A DNA stretch of 64,000 nt from Thermodesulfovibrio sp. 3462-1. Lineage in GTDB: Bacteria > Nitrospirota > Thermodesulfovibrionia > Thermodesulfovibrionales > Thermodesulfovibrionaceae. The DNA is taken from NCBI RefSeq assembly GCF_040451425.1, contig NZ_CP144374.1, positions 682,001 to 746,000 of the forward strand, written 5' to 3'. The notes beneath the pieces are model-generated. The model did not search any database. It saw nothing but the letters and a program-made list of their open reading frames with translations, and was not told the DNA's origin. This document shows, piece by piece, positions 9,754-18,095 of this stretch (position 1 is its first letter; each line of letters starts with the position of its first letter). The position numbers and the translations under genes are program-made.

Positions 9754-10888
9754 AAAAATCTGGCGCATTTTTTCTGCCAGTTAAAGCCATTGCTCTGAAT
9801 CTGCAACCACCTCTGCATTCCTGAAGAAAGGGACATTTGATTTTTGCACATTCAAGCTCACTTAATATAATCTGTTTTTTCTTTTTCCATAGATTCTCCA
9901 ATCCTTCATCAATGCTACCTATTGGTTCCTCTTCATAGAAAGAGCAAAAGGCTACAAGACCGCTTGAAAGCACAGTAAGCAAATGACTACCACACCCGTA
10001 TTCTTCTGCTCTTGGATGGTCTTCCATAGAGAATCCGTATCTTTGCATGATTTTATATGCCTCTTCTGGAGGTACCCACAGTTCCTGATGAAGCCTTAAA
10101 TTCCCTGTTATTGTGAGGGCATCCACTGTCCATTCCCTTATTTCTAAGGTTTTAATAAGGTTTTCCAGCTCCTTAAAATCTGTAAGATTGCCTTTATGAA
10201 TTACTGTTGCCACGGATACCTGAAATCCGTATTCAATTGCCCTTTTTATTGCCTGCAGAGTTTTATCAAATGTTCCTTTTCCTCTTAAAATTTCATGTCC
10301 CTTTTTCATTCCGTCAAGGCTTATTTGGATTTCTTCAACATTCAGATTTTTCAATACATCATCAGTAAGCAAAACTCCATTGGTAAAAAGAATTTTTCTT
10401 ATGGCAAGGTTTGTTATAAAATCATTGATTTTTTCAAATTCAGGATGTAGCAGAGGCTCTCCACCTGTAATTAGAACTCTCAATCCCTGCATCTGTTCAA
10501 ATTCTTTGAGAATTTTTTTAATTTTTTCAAAAGACAGACTTTGCGGTTTATCTCTCTCAACGAAACAGTGTTTGCATCTGAGATTACATTGATTTGTAAT
10601 CTGTAACTCAAGATATCTAAGTGAGGGAATTGGTGATTGTTTAATTACAGTTTTAATTCTTTTTTGAGGCTTTTCAGTAAGGATTCCTTCGTTTATGCAG
10701 TATGTTATGAATTCTTTTTCATCTTTTCCGTTGATATTTAAGAGGTTGCCGGTTTCAATACTTTTAAGTATTTTTAATGCCTTTTCATCAATGCTGTAAA
10801 GCTCGTCTGTTTTTATGTTATAAAGTGCTGGAAATTCAATAAGTTTTATAAAGAAATTTTCATTGATGAAGTATCTGTTAAATTTCAT
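9719..10888 (-). CDS. SPASM-domain radical SAM protein with PqqD-like N-terminal region
   Basis: Residues 1-90 look like a PqqD/RRE-type winged helix (LIEFPALYNIKTDELYSIDE). The radical SAM motif CNLRCKHC is at about 104-111, followed by a GGEPLLHPEF segment. The C-terminus is cysteine-rich (CGS, FCSF, CAKIKCPFLQECRGGC, KCYQF), as expected for a SPASM domain binding auxiliary iron-sulfur clusters. This layout is that of PqqE-like peptide-modifying enzymes, but no precursor peptide gene is visible nearby. The ATG overlaps the upstream ribonuclease gene by 11 bp. A non-RiPP role is equally possible. Confidence 0.8.
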   Translation of the reverse strand: MKFNRYFINENFFIKLIEFPALYNIKTDELYSIDEKALKILKSIETGNLLNINGKDEKEFITYCINEGILTEKPQKRIKTVIKQSPIPSLRYLELQITNQCNLRCKHCFVERDKPQSLSFEKIKKILKEFEQMQGLRVLITGGEPLLHPEFEKINDFITNLAIRKILFTNGVLLTDDVLKNLNVEEIQISLDGMKKGHEILRGKGTFDKTLQAIKRAIEYGFQVSVATVIHKGNLTDFKELENLIKTLEIREWTVDALTITGNLRLHQELWVPPEEAYKIMQRYGFSMEDHPRAEEYGCGSHLLTVLSSGLVAFCSFYEEEPIGSIDEGLENLWKKKKQIILSELECAKIKCPFLQECRGGCRFRAMALTGRKNAPDFFKCYQFGRLNP

Positions 10889-12203
10889 AAACGGAGAGTC
10901 TTTCTGGAATCCTGCATGGAAATCCGAATTTTTCTTCTATGGAGTTTTTGAAAGCTTCAATAACTTCTGCTTCACCGTGGACGAGAAAGATTTCCGGTTT
11001 TGTTTTTATTGACTGAAGCCACTTGAGAAGTTCATCCCTGTCAGCATGGGCTGAGAAACCACCAATTGTGTAAACCTTTGCTCTTACAGGTAGCATTTTA
11101 CCGAGAATTGAAACTTCTTTTTCTCCATCAACAATTTTTCTCCCAAGAGTTCCTTTAGCCTGAAATCCTGCAAAAATGATACTACATTCCTCTCTATCAA
11201 TGTTATGATAAAGATGATATACAATTCTTCCACCCTGACACATTCCACTTCCAGCAATAATAACAGCATTTGATTTGATTGAGTTTAGCTTTTTTGATTC
11301 TTCCACAGTTTTTACAAAGTGAAGTTTTATAGATAAACGATTGGAGTTTTTCATTTCTCTTAAAGCTTCATCATCAAAAAGCTCTGGATGGGAGAGATAT
11401 ATTTTAGTTGCTTCTTCAGCAAGAGGGCTGTCAAGATAGACATTTACAGGCTGAAGAAGTCCCTGTCTTACGGTTTTGTTAAGAATGTAAAGCAAATCCT
11501 GAGTTCTTCCTACAGCAAAGGCTGGAATTATTACATTTCCACCTTTTTGAAAAGTATCCTTTATTGCCTGAACAAGCTCGTTAATGCTTTCATCAAGACT
11601 TTTATGAACTCTGTTTCCATAGGTGGATTCTAAAACAAGCCAATCTGCTTCCTCAGGAGTTTCGGGATCTCGTAAAATAGGATAACTACTTCTTCCAATG
11701 TCTCCTGAAAATACAACTTTTTTACCATTAATATTTAACTGAACAGTAGCTGCTCCAAGAATATGTCCTGCATCAAAGAGGGTTATCTGTATTTCGTTGA
11801 ATTTTAAAGTTCTTTGATAAGGCAGTGTTTCTATTTGTTTTAATGCCTTGTATATGTTTTCTTCATCGTAAAGGGGCTTTTTGTAGTTTTCATTTTTTTG
11901 TACCTTTAATGCATCAAAGAGCATTATTTCAAGAAGGTCCTTTGTAGCAGGAGTTGTTATAATTTTGCATCTCAAGCCCTCTCTTACAAGTTTTGGGATA
12001 AGGGCAGAATGGTCCAGATGGGCATGAGTAAGAATCATCAGGTCTATTTTCTTTGGATTGAAGGTGAAGGGTTCGTAGTTTAAATACTCTTTTTCATCTT
12101 CTTGAAACAGTCCGCAATCAATGAGGATGCTATGGTTTTCAGCTTTAAGAAGAAAGCAGGAACCAGTAACAGTCTTTGTTGCTCCGAAAAATTGAATTTT
12201 CAT
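10878..12203 (-). CDS. Metallo-beta-lactamase/beta-CASP ribonuclease
   Basis: The protein starts MKIQFFGATKTVTGSC, typical of bacterial beta-CASP RNA exonucleases of the YSH1/CPSF73-like group. The zinc-binding motif THAHLDHS is near residue 58, and further ligands include GAGHILGA-like AGHILGAA (about 146) and SGDIG. The beta-CASP part contains ESTYGNRVH and AFAVGRTQDLL, and the end has GGFSAHAD and VHGE. It likely processes RNA in the cytoplasm. At 441 residues it has the usual length. No Shine-Dalgarno site is present before the ATG; a promoter -10 box sits there instead. Confidence 0.92.
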   Translation of the reverse strand: MKIQFFGATKTVTGSCFLLKAENHSILIDCGLFQEDEKEYLNYEPFTFNPKKIDLMILTHAHLDHSALIPKLVREGLRCKIITTPATKDLLEIMLFDALKVQKNENYKKPLYDEENIYKALKQIETLPYQRTLKFNEIQITLFDAGHILGAATVQLNINGKKVVFSGDIGRSSYPILRDPETPEEADWLVLESTYGNRVHKSLDESINELVQAIKDTFQKGGNVIIPAFAVGRTQDLLYILNKTVRQGLLQPVNVYLDSPLAEEATKIYLSHPELFDDEALREMKNSNRLSIKLHFVKTVEESKKLNSIKSNAVIIAGSGMCQGGRIVYHLYHNIDREECSIIFAGFQAKGTLGRKIVDGEKEVSILGKMLPVRAKVYTIGGFSAHADRDELLKWLQSIKTKPEIFLVHGEAEVIEAFKNSIEEKFGFPCRIPERLSVYEI

Positions 12204-12210
12204 AATATAA

Positions 12211-12219
12211 ATAATAACA
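12211..12219 (-). promoter_or_regulatory. Extended -10 promoter giving a leaderless start for the beta-CASP ribonuclease gene
   Basis: Read on the minus strand, TGTTATTAT ends 7 bp before the ATG at 12203-12201. This is a near-consensus extended -10 (TGn plus TATTAT). Transcription would begin at or next to the A of the start codon. No purine-rich ribosome site is present between recN and this gene. No good -35 was found. Confidence 0.55.
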
Positions 12220-12265
12220 TAAATTTAATGATTTATCTTGACTACAGTGCAACAACTAACTTATT

Positions 12266-13900
12266 TCAATCCTGAAGCAGTTCTTCAGCGTGAAAAAGGG
12301 AACTTTCTGTGATTCGTCCACTCAGCATTCGGGCAATTTCCTCTTTTCTCTTTGCCTTATTTAGCAATTCAACCTTTACAACTGTTTTTTCATCCGATAT
12401 AACTTTCTCTACCTTTAGATGATGCTGAGCCTTTGCTGCAATCTGCGGAAGATGAGTTACGCAAAGCACCTGATAATACCTTGCAAGCTCACTAAGTCTC
12501 TTCCCAACATTTTCTGCCACACTTCCTCCAATTCCAGCATCAATTTCATCAAATATCAAAGTCATTGATTTTATATCCTTTTTTGCTTCCTTAAGCTCAA
12601 CACATTTAAGAGCGAGCATTAAACGAGACAGTTCTCCTCCTGATGCGACCTTGCTTAAAGGTTTTGGAGGTTCTCCTGGATTTGCCGAAAAATAAAACTC
12701 CACATCATCCTTGCCTTTTGATGAAATCTCTTTTTCGCTGATTCTTATTTCAAATTGAGGATTACTGAATCCAACCTCTTTAAGCTCTTCATTGACCTGG
12801 GCTTCAATTCTTTTTGCCAGATTTTTTCTCTTTTGTGAAAGTTCCTCTGCTCGTTTATGCATCTCTGCTTGAGCAGTGTTAAGTTCTTCTTGCAGTTTTT
12901 TAATTTCTTCCTCTGAAATACTGACAATACTGAGTTCTTTCTCAGTGTTTTTTGCGTATTCAAGGATTTCTCTTATTGAGCCTCCATATTTTGACTTAAG
13001 TTTGTTCAGTAGTGTAAGTCTTTCCTCTATCTTTTCAAGAGTAAATGGGTCTGGCTCATAGCTTTCTTTAAGTTTTCTTAAGGAGTAAATAGCTTCATCA
13101 ATCTGGGCAAGAGCTGATTCTACGAGATTTTTTATCTCCTCTGCTTTTGAGTCAAAACGAGCAAGCTCTTTAAGAGTTGTTAGCGTTTGAGAAAGATTTT
13201 CATGAACCGAGTTTTTTTCATCATAAAGAAGACTGAAGGCGTTTTCAGCAAGCTCTTTAAGCTTTAAAACATTTTTAAGTATCTTTCTCTGTTCATTTAG
13301 TTCTTCTTCCTCTCCTTCTTTAAGTTGAGCAGATTCAATCTCTTTCAGTTGAAACTCCATAAGCTCCTTTTTCTGCCTTTTTGTTATGAGTTCCTTCTTA
13401 AGTAGCTCAATTTTTTCTCTTATTGTAAGAACTTTTTCATAAATTTCAGCAAAGGCATTTACTTCTTCATTTAATCCTGCAATTGTGTCAAAAAAATCAA
13501 TGTGATTTTCCTTTTTTAAAAGATAGGTATGTTCATGCTGTCCATGAATGTTTATAAGCTGAGAAGCAATTTTTACAAATCCCTGAGATGTGTAAATTGA
13601 ATCATTTATGTATGACTTTGTCTTTCCATGAACTGGAAGAACTCTTCTAAGAATTACAAGATTATCCTCTGACTCTGCAATCTTTACATCACTGAGTGCC
13701 ACTTCTATGACAGCCTCATTTTTACCGTGTTTCACAAAATCAGAGGCTGATACTTTTTCCTTAAGCAAAACTCCTATAGCATCAACAATTATAGATTTTC
13801 CAGCTCCTGTCTCACCTGTAAGGACATTAAATCCCTCTGCCAGCGGAATTGAAAGACTGTCAATAATTGCAAAGTTTTTAATTATAAGCTCTTCAATCAT
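12266..13900 (-). CDS. recN: DNA repair protein RecN
   Basis: RecN is an SMC-like ATPase acting in double-strand break repair. The Walker A GETGAGKS is at about residues 30-37. Two long Glu/Lys-rich coiled-coil arms flank the centre (about 155-370), and the ABC signature SGGELSRL and Walker B LIFDEIDAGIGG lie in the C-terminal 150 residues. The 544-residue length fits. The start overlaps the dapA stop by 4 bp, so it is probably translated together with dapA. Confidence 0.96.
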   Translation of the reverse strand: MIEELIIKNFAIIDSLSIPLAEGFNVLTGETGAGKSIIVDAIGVLLKEKVSASDFVKHGKNEAVIEVALSDVKIAESEDNLVILRRVLPVHGKTKSYINDSIYTSQGFVKIASQLINIHGQHEHTYLLKKENHIDFFDTIAGLNEEVNAFAEIYEKVLTIREKIELLKKELITKRQKKELMEFQLKEIESAQLKEGEEEELNEQRKILKNVLKLKELAENAFSLLYDEKNSVHENLSQTLTTLKELARFDSKAEEIKNLVESALAQIDEAIYSLRKLKESYEPDPFTLEKIEERLTLLNKLKSKYGGSIREILEYAKNTEKELSIVSISEEEIKKLQEELNTAQAEMHKRAEELSQKRKNLAKRIEAQVNEELKEVGFSNPQFEIRISEKEISSKGKDDVEFYFSANPGEPPKPLSKVASGGELSRLMLALKCVELKEAKKDIKSMTLIFDEIDAGIGGSVAENVGKRLSELARYYQVLCVTHLPQIAAKAQHHLKVEKVISDEKTVVKVELLNKAKRKEEIARMLSGRITESSLFHAEELLQD

Positions 13901-14772
13901 TTAATAAGACCAGCGCTACGCAAAACCTCCGCAAGTTTTTGTTTGTTCGCTTCCGACATCTCACATAGAGGAAGCCTGAATTCCTCTTTTATTTTACCCA
14001 TCATTGCAAGGGCTGTTTTAACTGGAATGGGATTTGTTTCGATGAACATTGCTTTGTTAAGAGGCTCCAGTTTGTAATGTAATTGTCTCGCAAGATTAAT
14101 GTCTCCTCTTTCCCATGCATTAAATAGCTCTGCCATGTCTCTTGGGCAGATGTTTGCAGTTACTGATATAAAGCCTTTTCCACCAAGCGACAGGAGAGGC
14201 AGATTTGTAAAATCATCTCCTGAAATAACAGCAAACTCAGCTCCACAGAGTCTTATAAGTTCGCTTACTTGCTTCATATCTCCTGTAGCCTCTTTAATTC
14301 CAACAATTCTCGGATGCTCAGCAAGGCGAGCCACTGTCTGCGGTAACATATTCACTGAAGTTCTTCCAGGAACATTGTAGAGAATCATCGGCAGTCCTGT
14401 TTTGTCTGCGATTTCTTTAAAATGTCTATACAGTCCTTCCTGAGTAGGTTTATTATAATATGGAGTTACTGAAAGACAAGCGTCTGCGCCGAGTTTTTCT
14501 GCTTTGCGGGCAATCACTATTGCCTCTTCTGTTGAGTTTGAGCCTGTTCCTGCAATAACAGGAATTCGTTTGTTTACGACTTTTACAGTAATTTCAATAA
14601 CTCTGTAATGCTCTTCATAATCAAGAGTTGATGCCTCACCAGTTGTGCCACATGGAACAATAGCATGAGTTCCTTCCTTTATATGCCATTCTATAAGCTC
14701 TTCAAGAGCCTTTTCATCCACTTTGCCTTTCTTAAAAGGTGTTACTATTGCAACCATTGAACCTTTAAACAT
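13897..14772 (-). CDS. dapA: 4-hydroxy-tetrahydrodipicolinate synthase
   Basis: DapA condenses pyruvate with aspartate semialdehyde in lysine and meso-diaminopimelate synthesis. Family motifs are GTTGEASTL (about 43-51), the tyrosine-bearing VTPYYNKPTQEG (about 102-113) and the Schiff-base lysine in IVGIKEATGD (about 155-164). The 291 residues are standard. A strong AGGAGGG precedes the ATG. It starts a minus-strand unit with recN, and supplies the cell-wall diamino acid for the dcw pathway encoded upstream in the window. Confidence 0.97.
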   Translation of the reverse strand: MFKGSMVAIVTPFKKGKVDEKALEELIEWHIKEGTHAIVPCGTTGEASTLDYEEHYRVIEITVKVVNKRIPVIAGTGSNSTEEAIVIARKAEKLGADACLSVTPYYNKPTQEGLYRHFKEIADKTGLPMILYNVPGRTSVNMLPQTVARLAEHPRIVGIKEATGDMKQVSELIRLCGAEFAVISGDDFTNLPLLSLGGKGFISVTANICPRDMAELFNAWERGDINLARQLHYKLEPLNKAMFIETNPIPVKTALAMMGKIKEEFRLPLCEMSEANKQKLAEVLRSAGLIK

Positions 14773-14806
14773 CTTTTCCCTCCTTACTTAGTTTTGTTTT
14801 TGTCTA

Positions 14807-14836
14807 ATTCTTTTATATCTGACCCGACTTTGTCAA
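14807..14836 (-). promoter_or_regulatory. Candidate sigma-70 promoter of dapA-recN
   Basis: On the minus strand a perfect TTGACA (14836-14831) is followed after 18 bp by AAGAAT (14812-14807), about 34 bp before the dapA ATG. The -10 match is only moderate (4 of 6). An A/T-rich stretch fills the spacer end. Confidence 0.4.
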
Positions 14837-15043
14837 GTGAAATCTTTTCATGACACTGAGTTTTCTTTCTCTATATTTCCAACAGTAGTAGCAAAGGATA
14901 ATCTCTTCTGTTGAACGCTCTGCTACTCGAGATTTATAACCCAAAAACGCTACAGTCATTCCAATAGATTATTTTCTATCAGTAACATTAGGTATTGATT
15001 ATTACTTGAGTTTTAGATTAATATAAAACTTGAAAAAAATTTT

Positions 15044-15058
15044 AGGAGGTTGAGCATA
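15044..15058 (+). promoter_or_regulatory. Ribosome binding site and AUA start codon of thrS
   Basis: A full AGGAGG (15044-15049) lies 6 bases before an in-frame ATA (15056-15058). The only other near-start codon, TTG at 15050, directly abuts the AGGAGG with no spacer, which would not let a ribosome start efficiently. No ATG or GTG lies in frame before residue 70. A TATAAA at 15022-15027 could be a -10 box, but no well-spaced -35 was found. The rest of the 14773-15043 gap shows no other clear signal apart from the dapA promoter. Confidence 0.65.
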
Positions 15059-16945
15059 AAAGTAAAAGTTAACGACAGTATTTTTGAGTTAGAGCCTGAG
15101 CAATTAGAGAAACTTTTTAAGGAAAAGCAGGCAATAGCAATCAAAATTAATGGACAGCTTAAAGATTTATCTTCATTATTTTCTCTCAATAGAGAGGAAG
15201 AAATTGAATTAATCACATCTGAAAGCAAGGAAGGGCTTGAAATCCTCAGGCACAGCACTGCCCACATAATGGCTCATGCTGTAAAAGATTTATTTCCTGA
15301 GGTAAAAGTTACAATAGGACCTGCCATTGAAGATGGATTTTACTATGATTTTGACAAAGATGAACCTTTTACAGAAGAAGACCTTAACAAAATAGAAAAA
15401 AGAATGCAGGAGATTATAAAAGCAAAAAACCCCTTTATCAGAAAGGAAATCTCAAAACAGGAAGCAATTAAAATTTTTGAAAGCCTTGGTGAATCCTATA
15501 AAGTTGAGATTCTTAATGAAATAGAAGATGACCGGGTATCAGTATATGAAGAAGGCGGATTTATTGATCTATGCAGAGGACCTCATATACCTCATACTGG
15601 AATGGTCAAGGCTTTTAAACTTCTTAGTGTTGCTGGAGCTTACTGGCGTGGCGATGAAAAAAATAAGATGTTACAGCGAATATATGGAACAGCTTTTCAA
15701 ACAAAACAGGAACTTGATGAGTATCTTAAATTTCTTGAAGAAGTTAAAAAGAGAGACCACAGAAGACTTGGTAGGCAACTCAAACTTTTTGAAATAAGCG
15801 AAGAAGTAGGTCCTGGACTTATAATATGGCTTCCCAATGGAGCAATTGTCAGAAAAATCATAGAGGATTTCTGGAAAGATGAACATTTAAAAGCAGGATA
15901 TCAACTTCTTTATACGCCTCATATTGCAAAACTTGAGCTATGGAGTAAAAGCGGGCATCTTGATTTTTACAGAGAAAATATGTTTTCTCCCATGCATATT
16001 GATGAAATTGCCTACCAGCTTAAACCAATGAACTGTCCTTTCCATATTCAGGTATATAAATCTGAACTTCGCAGTTATAGAGATCTTCCATTAAGATTTG
16101 CAGAACTTGGAACAGTTTACAGATACGAAAGATCTGGAGTCTTACACGGACTGCTCCGGGTGAGGGGATTTACTCAGGATGATGCTCATATATTCTGCAC
16201 AGAAGAACAGCTTGAGGAAGAGATTCAAAAAGTTCTTGATTTTACAATATTTATTTTATCGACCTTTGGATTTGACAATTATGAAATATACATTTCTACA
16301 AGACCGGAAAAATATGTTGGAAGCCTTGAAAACTGGGAAAAAGCAACAGAAGCTCTGGAACTGGCACTTAAAAAAAGAAGTCTCCCCTATCAGATTGATC
16401 CTGGAGAAGGAGTTTTTTATGGACCAAAGATTGATATCAAAATAAAAGATGTATTAAACAGAGCATGGCAGTGTAGCACAATTCAAGTTGATTTTAATAT
16501 ACCAGAAAGATTTGATATCACATATAGAGGAAAAGATGGTAAAGAACATAGACCTATTATGATTCATAGAGCTTTAATGGGTTCTCTTGAGAGATTTATG
16601 GGAGTGTTGATTGAGCATTATGCTGGTGCCTTTCCATTATGGCTTGCTCCTGTACAGGTTGAGGTTATGTCTATTTCTGAAAAACATGTGGACTACGCAA
16701 CACAGGTTTATGAAAAGCTTATGGAAAAAGGTTTTAGAGTAAAACTCAATACTGAAAATGAAAAAATAGGTTATAAAATAAGGCAGGCAATTTTGAATAA
16801 AGTGCCCTATATGGTAATAGTTGGTGATAAGGAAATAGAAAGTGGTAAAATTACAGTAAGATTGACAGAAGGAAAGAATCTTGAACTTATAACAATTGAT
16901 GAGTTTTCACAGCAGCTTTTTGAAAGAATACAGCAGAGAAAATAA
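15056..16945 (+). CDS. thrS: Threonyl-tRNA synthetase
   Basis: ThrS charges tRNA-Thr. Domains in order are: TGS (about 1-62), the N2 editing domain with [11 protein letters not shown] (about 72-82) and [10 protein letters not shown], the class II catalytic core with zinc cysteine in MNCPFHI and motif 2 [16 protein letters not shown], and an anticodon-binding C-terminus. With the AUA start the protein is 629 residues, about the usual length, and the TGS domain is complete. It heads a thrS-infC-rpmI group as in many bacteria. An AUA start would make it sensitive to IF3. Confidence 0.93.
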   Translation: MKVKVNDSIFELEPEQLEKLFKEKQAIAIKINGQLKDLSSLFSLNREEEIELITSESKEGLEILRHSTAHIMAHAVKDLFPEVKVTIGPAIEDGFYYDFDKDEPFTEEDLNKIEKRMQEIIKAKNPFIRKEISKQEAIKIFESLGESYKVEILNEIEDDRVSVYEEGGFIDLCRGPHIPHTGMVKAFKLLSVAGAYWRGDEKNKMLQRIYGTAFQTKQELDEYLKFLEEVKKRDHRRLGRQLKLFEISEEVGPGLIIWLPNGAIVRKIIEDFWKDEHLKAGYQLLYTPHIAKLELWSKSGHLDFYRENMFSPMHIDEIAYQLKPMNCPFHIQVYKSELRSYRDLPLRFAELGTVYRYERSGVLHGLLRVRGFTQDDAHIFCTEEQLEEEIQKVLDFTIFILSTFGFDNYEIYISTRPEKYVGSLENWEKATEALELALKKRSLPYQIDPGEGVFYGPKIDIKIKDVLNRAWQCSTIQVDFNIPERFDITYRGKDGKEHRPIMIHRALMGSLERFMGVLIEHYAGAFPLWLAPVQVEVMSISEKHVDYATQVYEKLMEKGFRVKLNTENEKIGYKIRQAILNKVPYMVIVGDKEIESGKITVRLTEGKNLELITIDEFSQQLFERIQQRK

Positions 16946-16949
16946 ATTG

Positions 16950-16965
16950 AGGAGGTGAGAAGATA
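16950..16965 (+). promoter_or_regulatory. Ribosome binding site and AUA start codon of infC
   Basis: AGGAGG at 16950-16955 is followed 7 bases later by ATA at 16963-16965, which opens the reading frame coding for the conserved IF3 N-terminus. No ATG, GTG or TTG is suitably placed: the next usable ones (around 17010-17017) would remove about 18 conserved residues. Non-AUG starts (AUU, AUC, AUA) in infC are known from other bacteria and allow autoregulation by IF3. Confidence 0.8.
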
Positions 16966-17469
16966 GCAACAAAGGAAATTAGAGTAAATGAAGCTATTAA
17001 GGCAAAGGAAGTAAGATTGGTTGATGAAAATGGTAAACAGATTGGAGTGATAAGCACCAGAGAGGCTATTCAGATAGCAAGGGAAAGAGGTTACGATCTT
17101 GTAGAAGTAGCACCAAATGCAAATCCACCAGTTTGTAGAATAATGGACTATGGAAAATATAAGTATCAACTTGACAAAAAGAGCTCATCAAAGAAGACTC
17201 CTACAGTAAAAGAAATAAAGATAAGGCCACAGATTTCAGACCATGACCTTCAACTAAAAGTAAAACATATTAAAAGATTTCTTGAAGACGGAGATAAAGC
17301 AAGAGTAACACTTTTTTTCAGAGGAAGAGAAATTGTTCATCCTGAACTGGGGATTAAAGTTTTTGATAAAATAAAGGCTCTTCTTATAGGTTTTGCTCAT
17401 AGAATTGAGCAGGAACCCCGCCTTGAAGGTAATAACATGAGCATGATTATAGCTCCTGGAAAAGATTGA
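16963..17469 (+). CDS. infC: Translation initiation factor IF-3
   Basis: IF3 binds the 30S subunit and rejects wrong start codons and tRNAs. From the AUA start it has 168 residues, the normal bacterial length, beginning ATKEIRVNEAIKAKEVR. The conserved N-domain signature AREGY-like ARERGYDLVEVAPNA and CRIMDYGKYK are clear. The C-domain holds KVKHIKRFLEDGDKARVTLFF-type residues and ends with SMIIAPGKD. It lies 17 bp after thrS. The unusual start codon is the expected target of IF3 autocontrol. Confidence 0.95.
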   Translation: MATKEIRVNEAIKAKEVRLVDENGKQIGVISTREAIQIARERGYDLVEVAPNANPPVCRIMDYGKYKYQLDKKSSSKKTPTVKEIKIRPQISDHDLQLKVKHIKRFLEDGDKARVTLFFRGREIVHPELGIKVFDKIKALLIGFAHRIEQEPRLEGNNMSMIIAPGKD

Positions 17470-17528
17470 TAATTTCATTAAAATTTTATTAAAATATCCA
17501 TCTAAACTCAGTTAGGAGGAGATTATTT

Positions 17529-17729
17529 ATGCCAAAACTCAAAACACACAGAGGAGCGGCAAAAAGATTTAAAGTTACAGCAACCGGCAAGATTATGCGC
17601 AGGAGAGCTAACAAGAGCCACTTACTTACAGGCAAACCTTCAAAGAGGACAAGACATTTAAGGCATCCAGCTCAGGTTGACGAAACTCAATATAAGGCTA
17701 TAAGAACTCTTATTCCTTACAAATTTTAA
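17529..17729 (+). CDS. rpmI: 50S ribosomal protein L35
   Basis: The 66-residue basic protein begins [15 protein letters not shown] and contains [10 protein letters not shown], both standard for L35. An AGGAGGAG site precedes the ATG. It follows infC by 59 bp as usual, but the gene normally next in this group (rplT, L20) is not here; L34 follows instead, 15 bp on. Confidence 0.97.
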   Translation: MPKLKTHRGAAKRFKVTATGKIMRRRANKSHLLTGKPSKRTRHLRHPAQVDETQYKAIRTLIPYKF

Positions 17730-17744
17730 AAGGGAGGTTAAAAA

Positions 17745-17885
17745 TTGGGAGCCTATACAACCTATCATCCCCATAAGCTTAAAAAGAAAAGAACTCACGG
17801 TTTTCTTAAAAGGATGAGCACTCCGGGTGGAAGAAGAGTAATAAAAAGAAGAAGAGCGAAAGGTAGATGGAGATTAACTCCTTAA
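17745..17885 (+). CDS. rpmH: 50S ribosomal protein L34
   Basis: A 46-residue basic protein read from a TTG (17745), with GGGAGG seven bases upstream. The core [28 protein letters not shown] and end RLTP are diagnostic of L34. The N-terminus ([10 protein letters not shown]) replaces the usual KRTYQPS-type start. Normally rpmH is followed by rnpA. Here its last 19 bases overlap the yidD start, leaving no room for rnpA. Confidence 0.95.
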   Translation: MGAYTTYHPHKLKKKRTHGFLKRMSTPGGRRVIKRRRAKGRWRLTP

Positions 17886-18091
17886 TATCCAGAGTTTCTT
17901 TATTTTTAATAAGATTTTACAGGAGGTTTATATCACCACTTATGCCTCCTGCATGTAGATTTTATCCAACTTGTTCAGAATATGCTGAACAGGCTATAAA
18001 AAAATATGGAGTAAAGGGGATTTTACTCGCAATTAAAAGAATACTTAAATGTCATCCATTTCATAGAGGAGGATATGATCCATTAAGGTGA
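17867..18091 (+). CDS. yidD: Membrane protein insertion efficiency factor YidD
   Basis: YidD is a small membrane-associated protein that aids YidC-dependent insertion. The 74 residues include [28 protein letters not shown] and the end [12 protein letters not shown], all hallmarks of the family. The start overlaps rpmH by 19 bp and the stop is 4 bp before yidC, so rpmH-yidD-yidC-mnmE look like one transcript. Confidence 0.95.
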   Translation: MEINSLISRVSLFLIRFYRRFISPLMPPACRFYPTCSEYAEQAIKKYGVKGILLAIKRILKCHPFHRGGYDPLR

Positions 18092-18095
18092 GGAC

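Noticed and set aside
14773-15043. T-box or tRNA-like leader before thrS
   Set aside because: Short complementary bits such as GTAGCA/TGCTAC exist, but no T-box sequence or convincing tRNA-Thr mimic could be found.
15050-15052. TTG as the thrS start
   Set aside because: It abuts AGGAGG with zero spacing. The ATA six bases further has ideal spacing and keeps the TGS domain.
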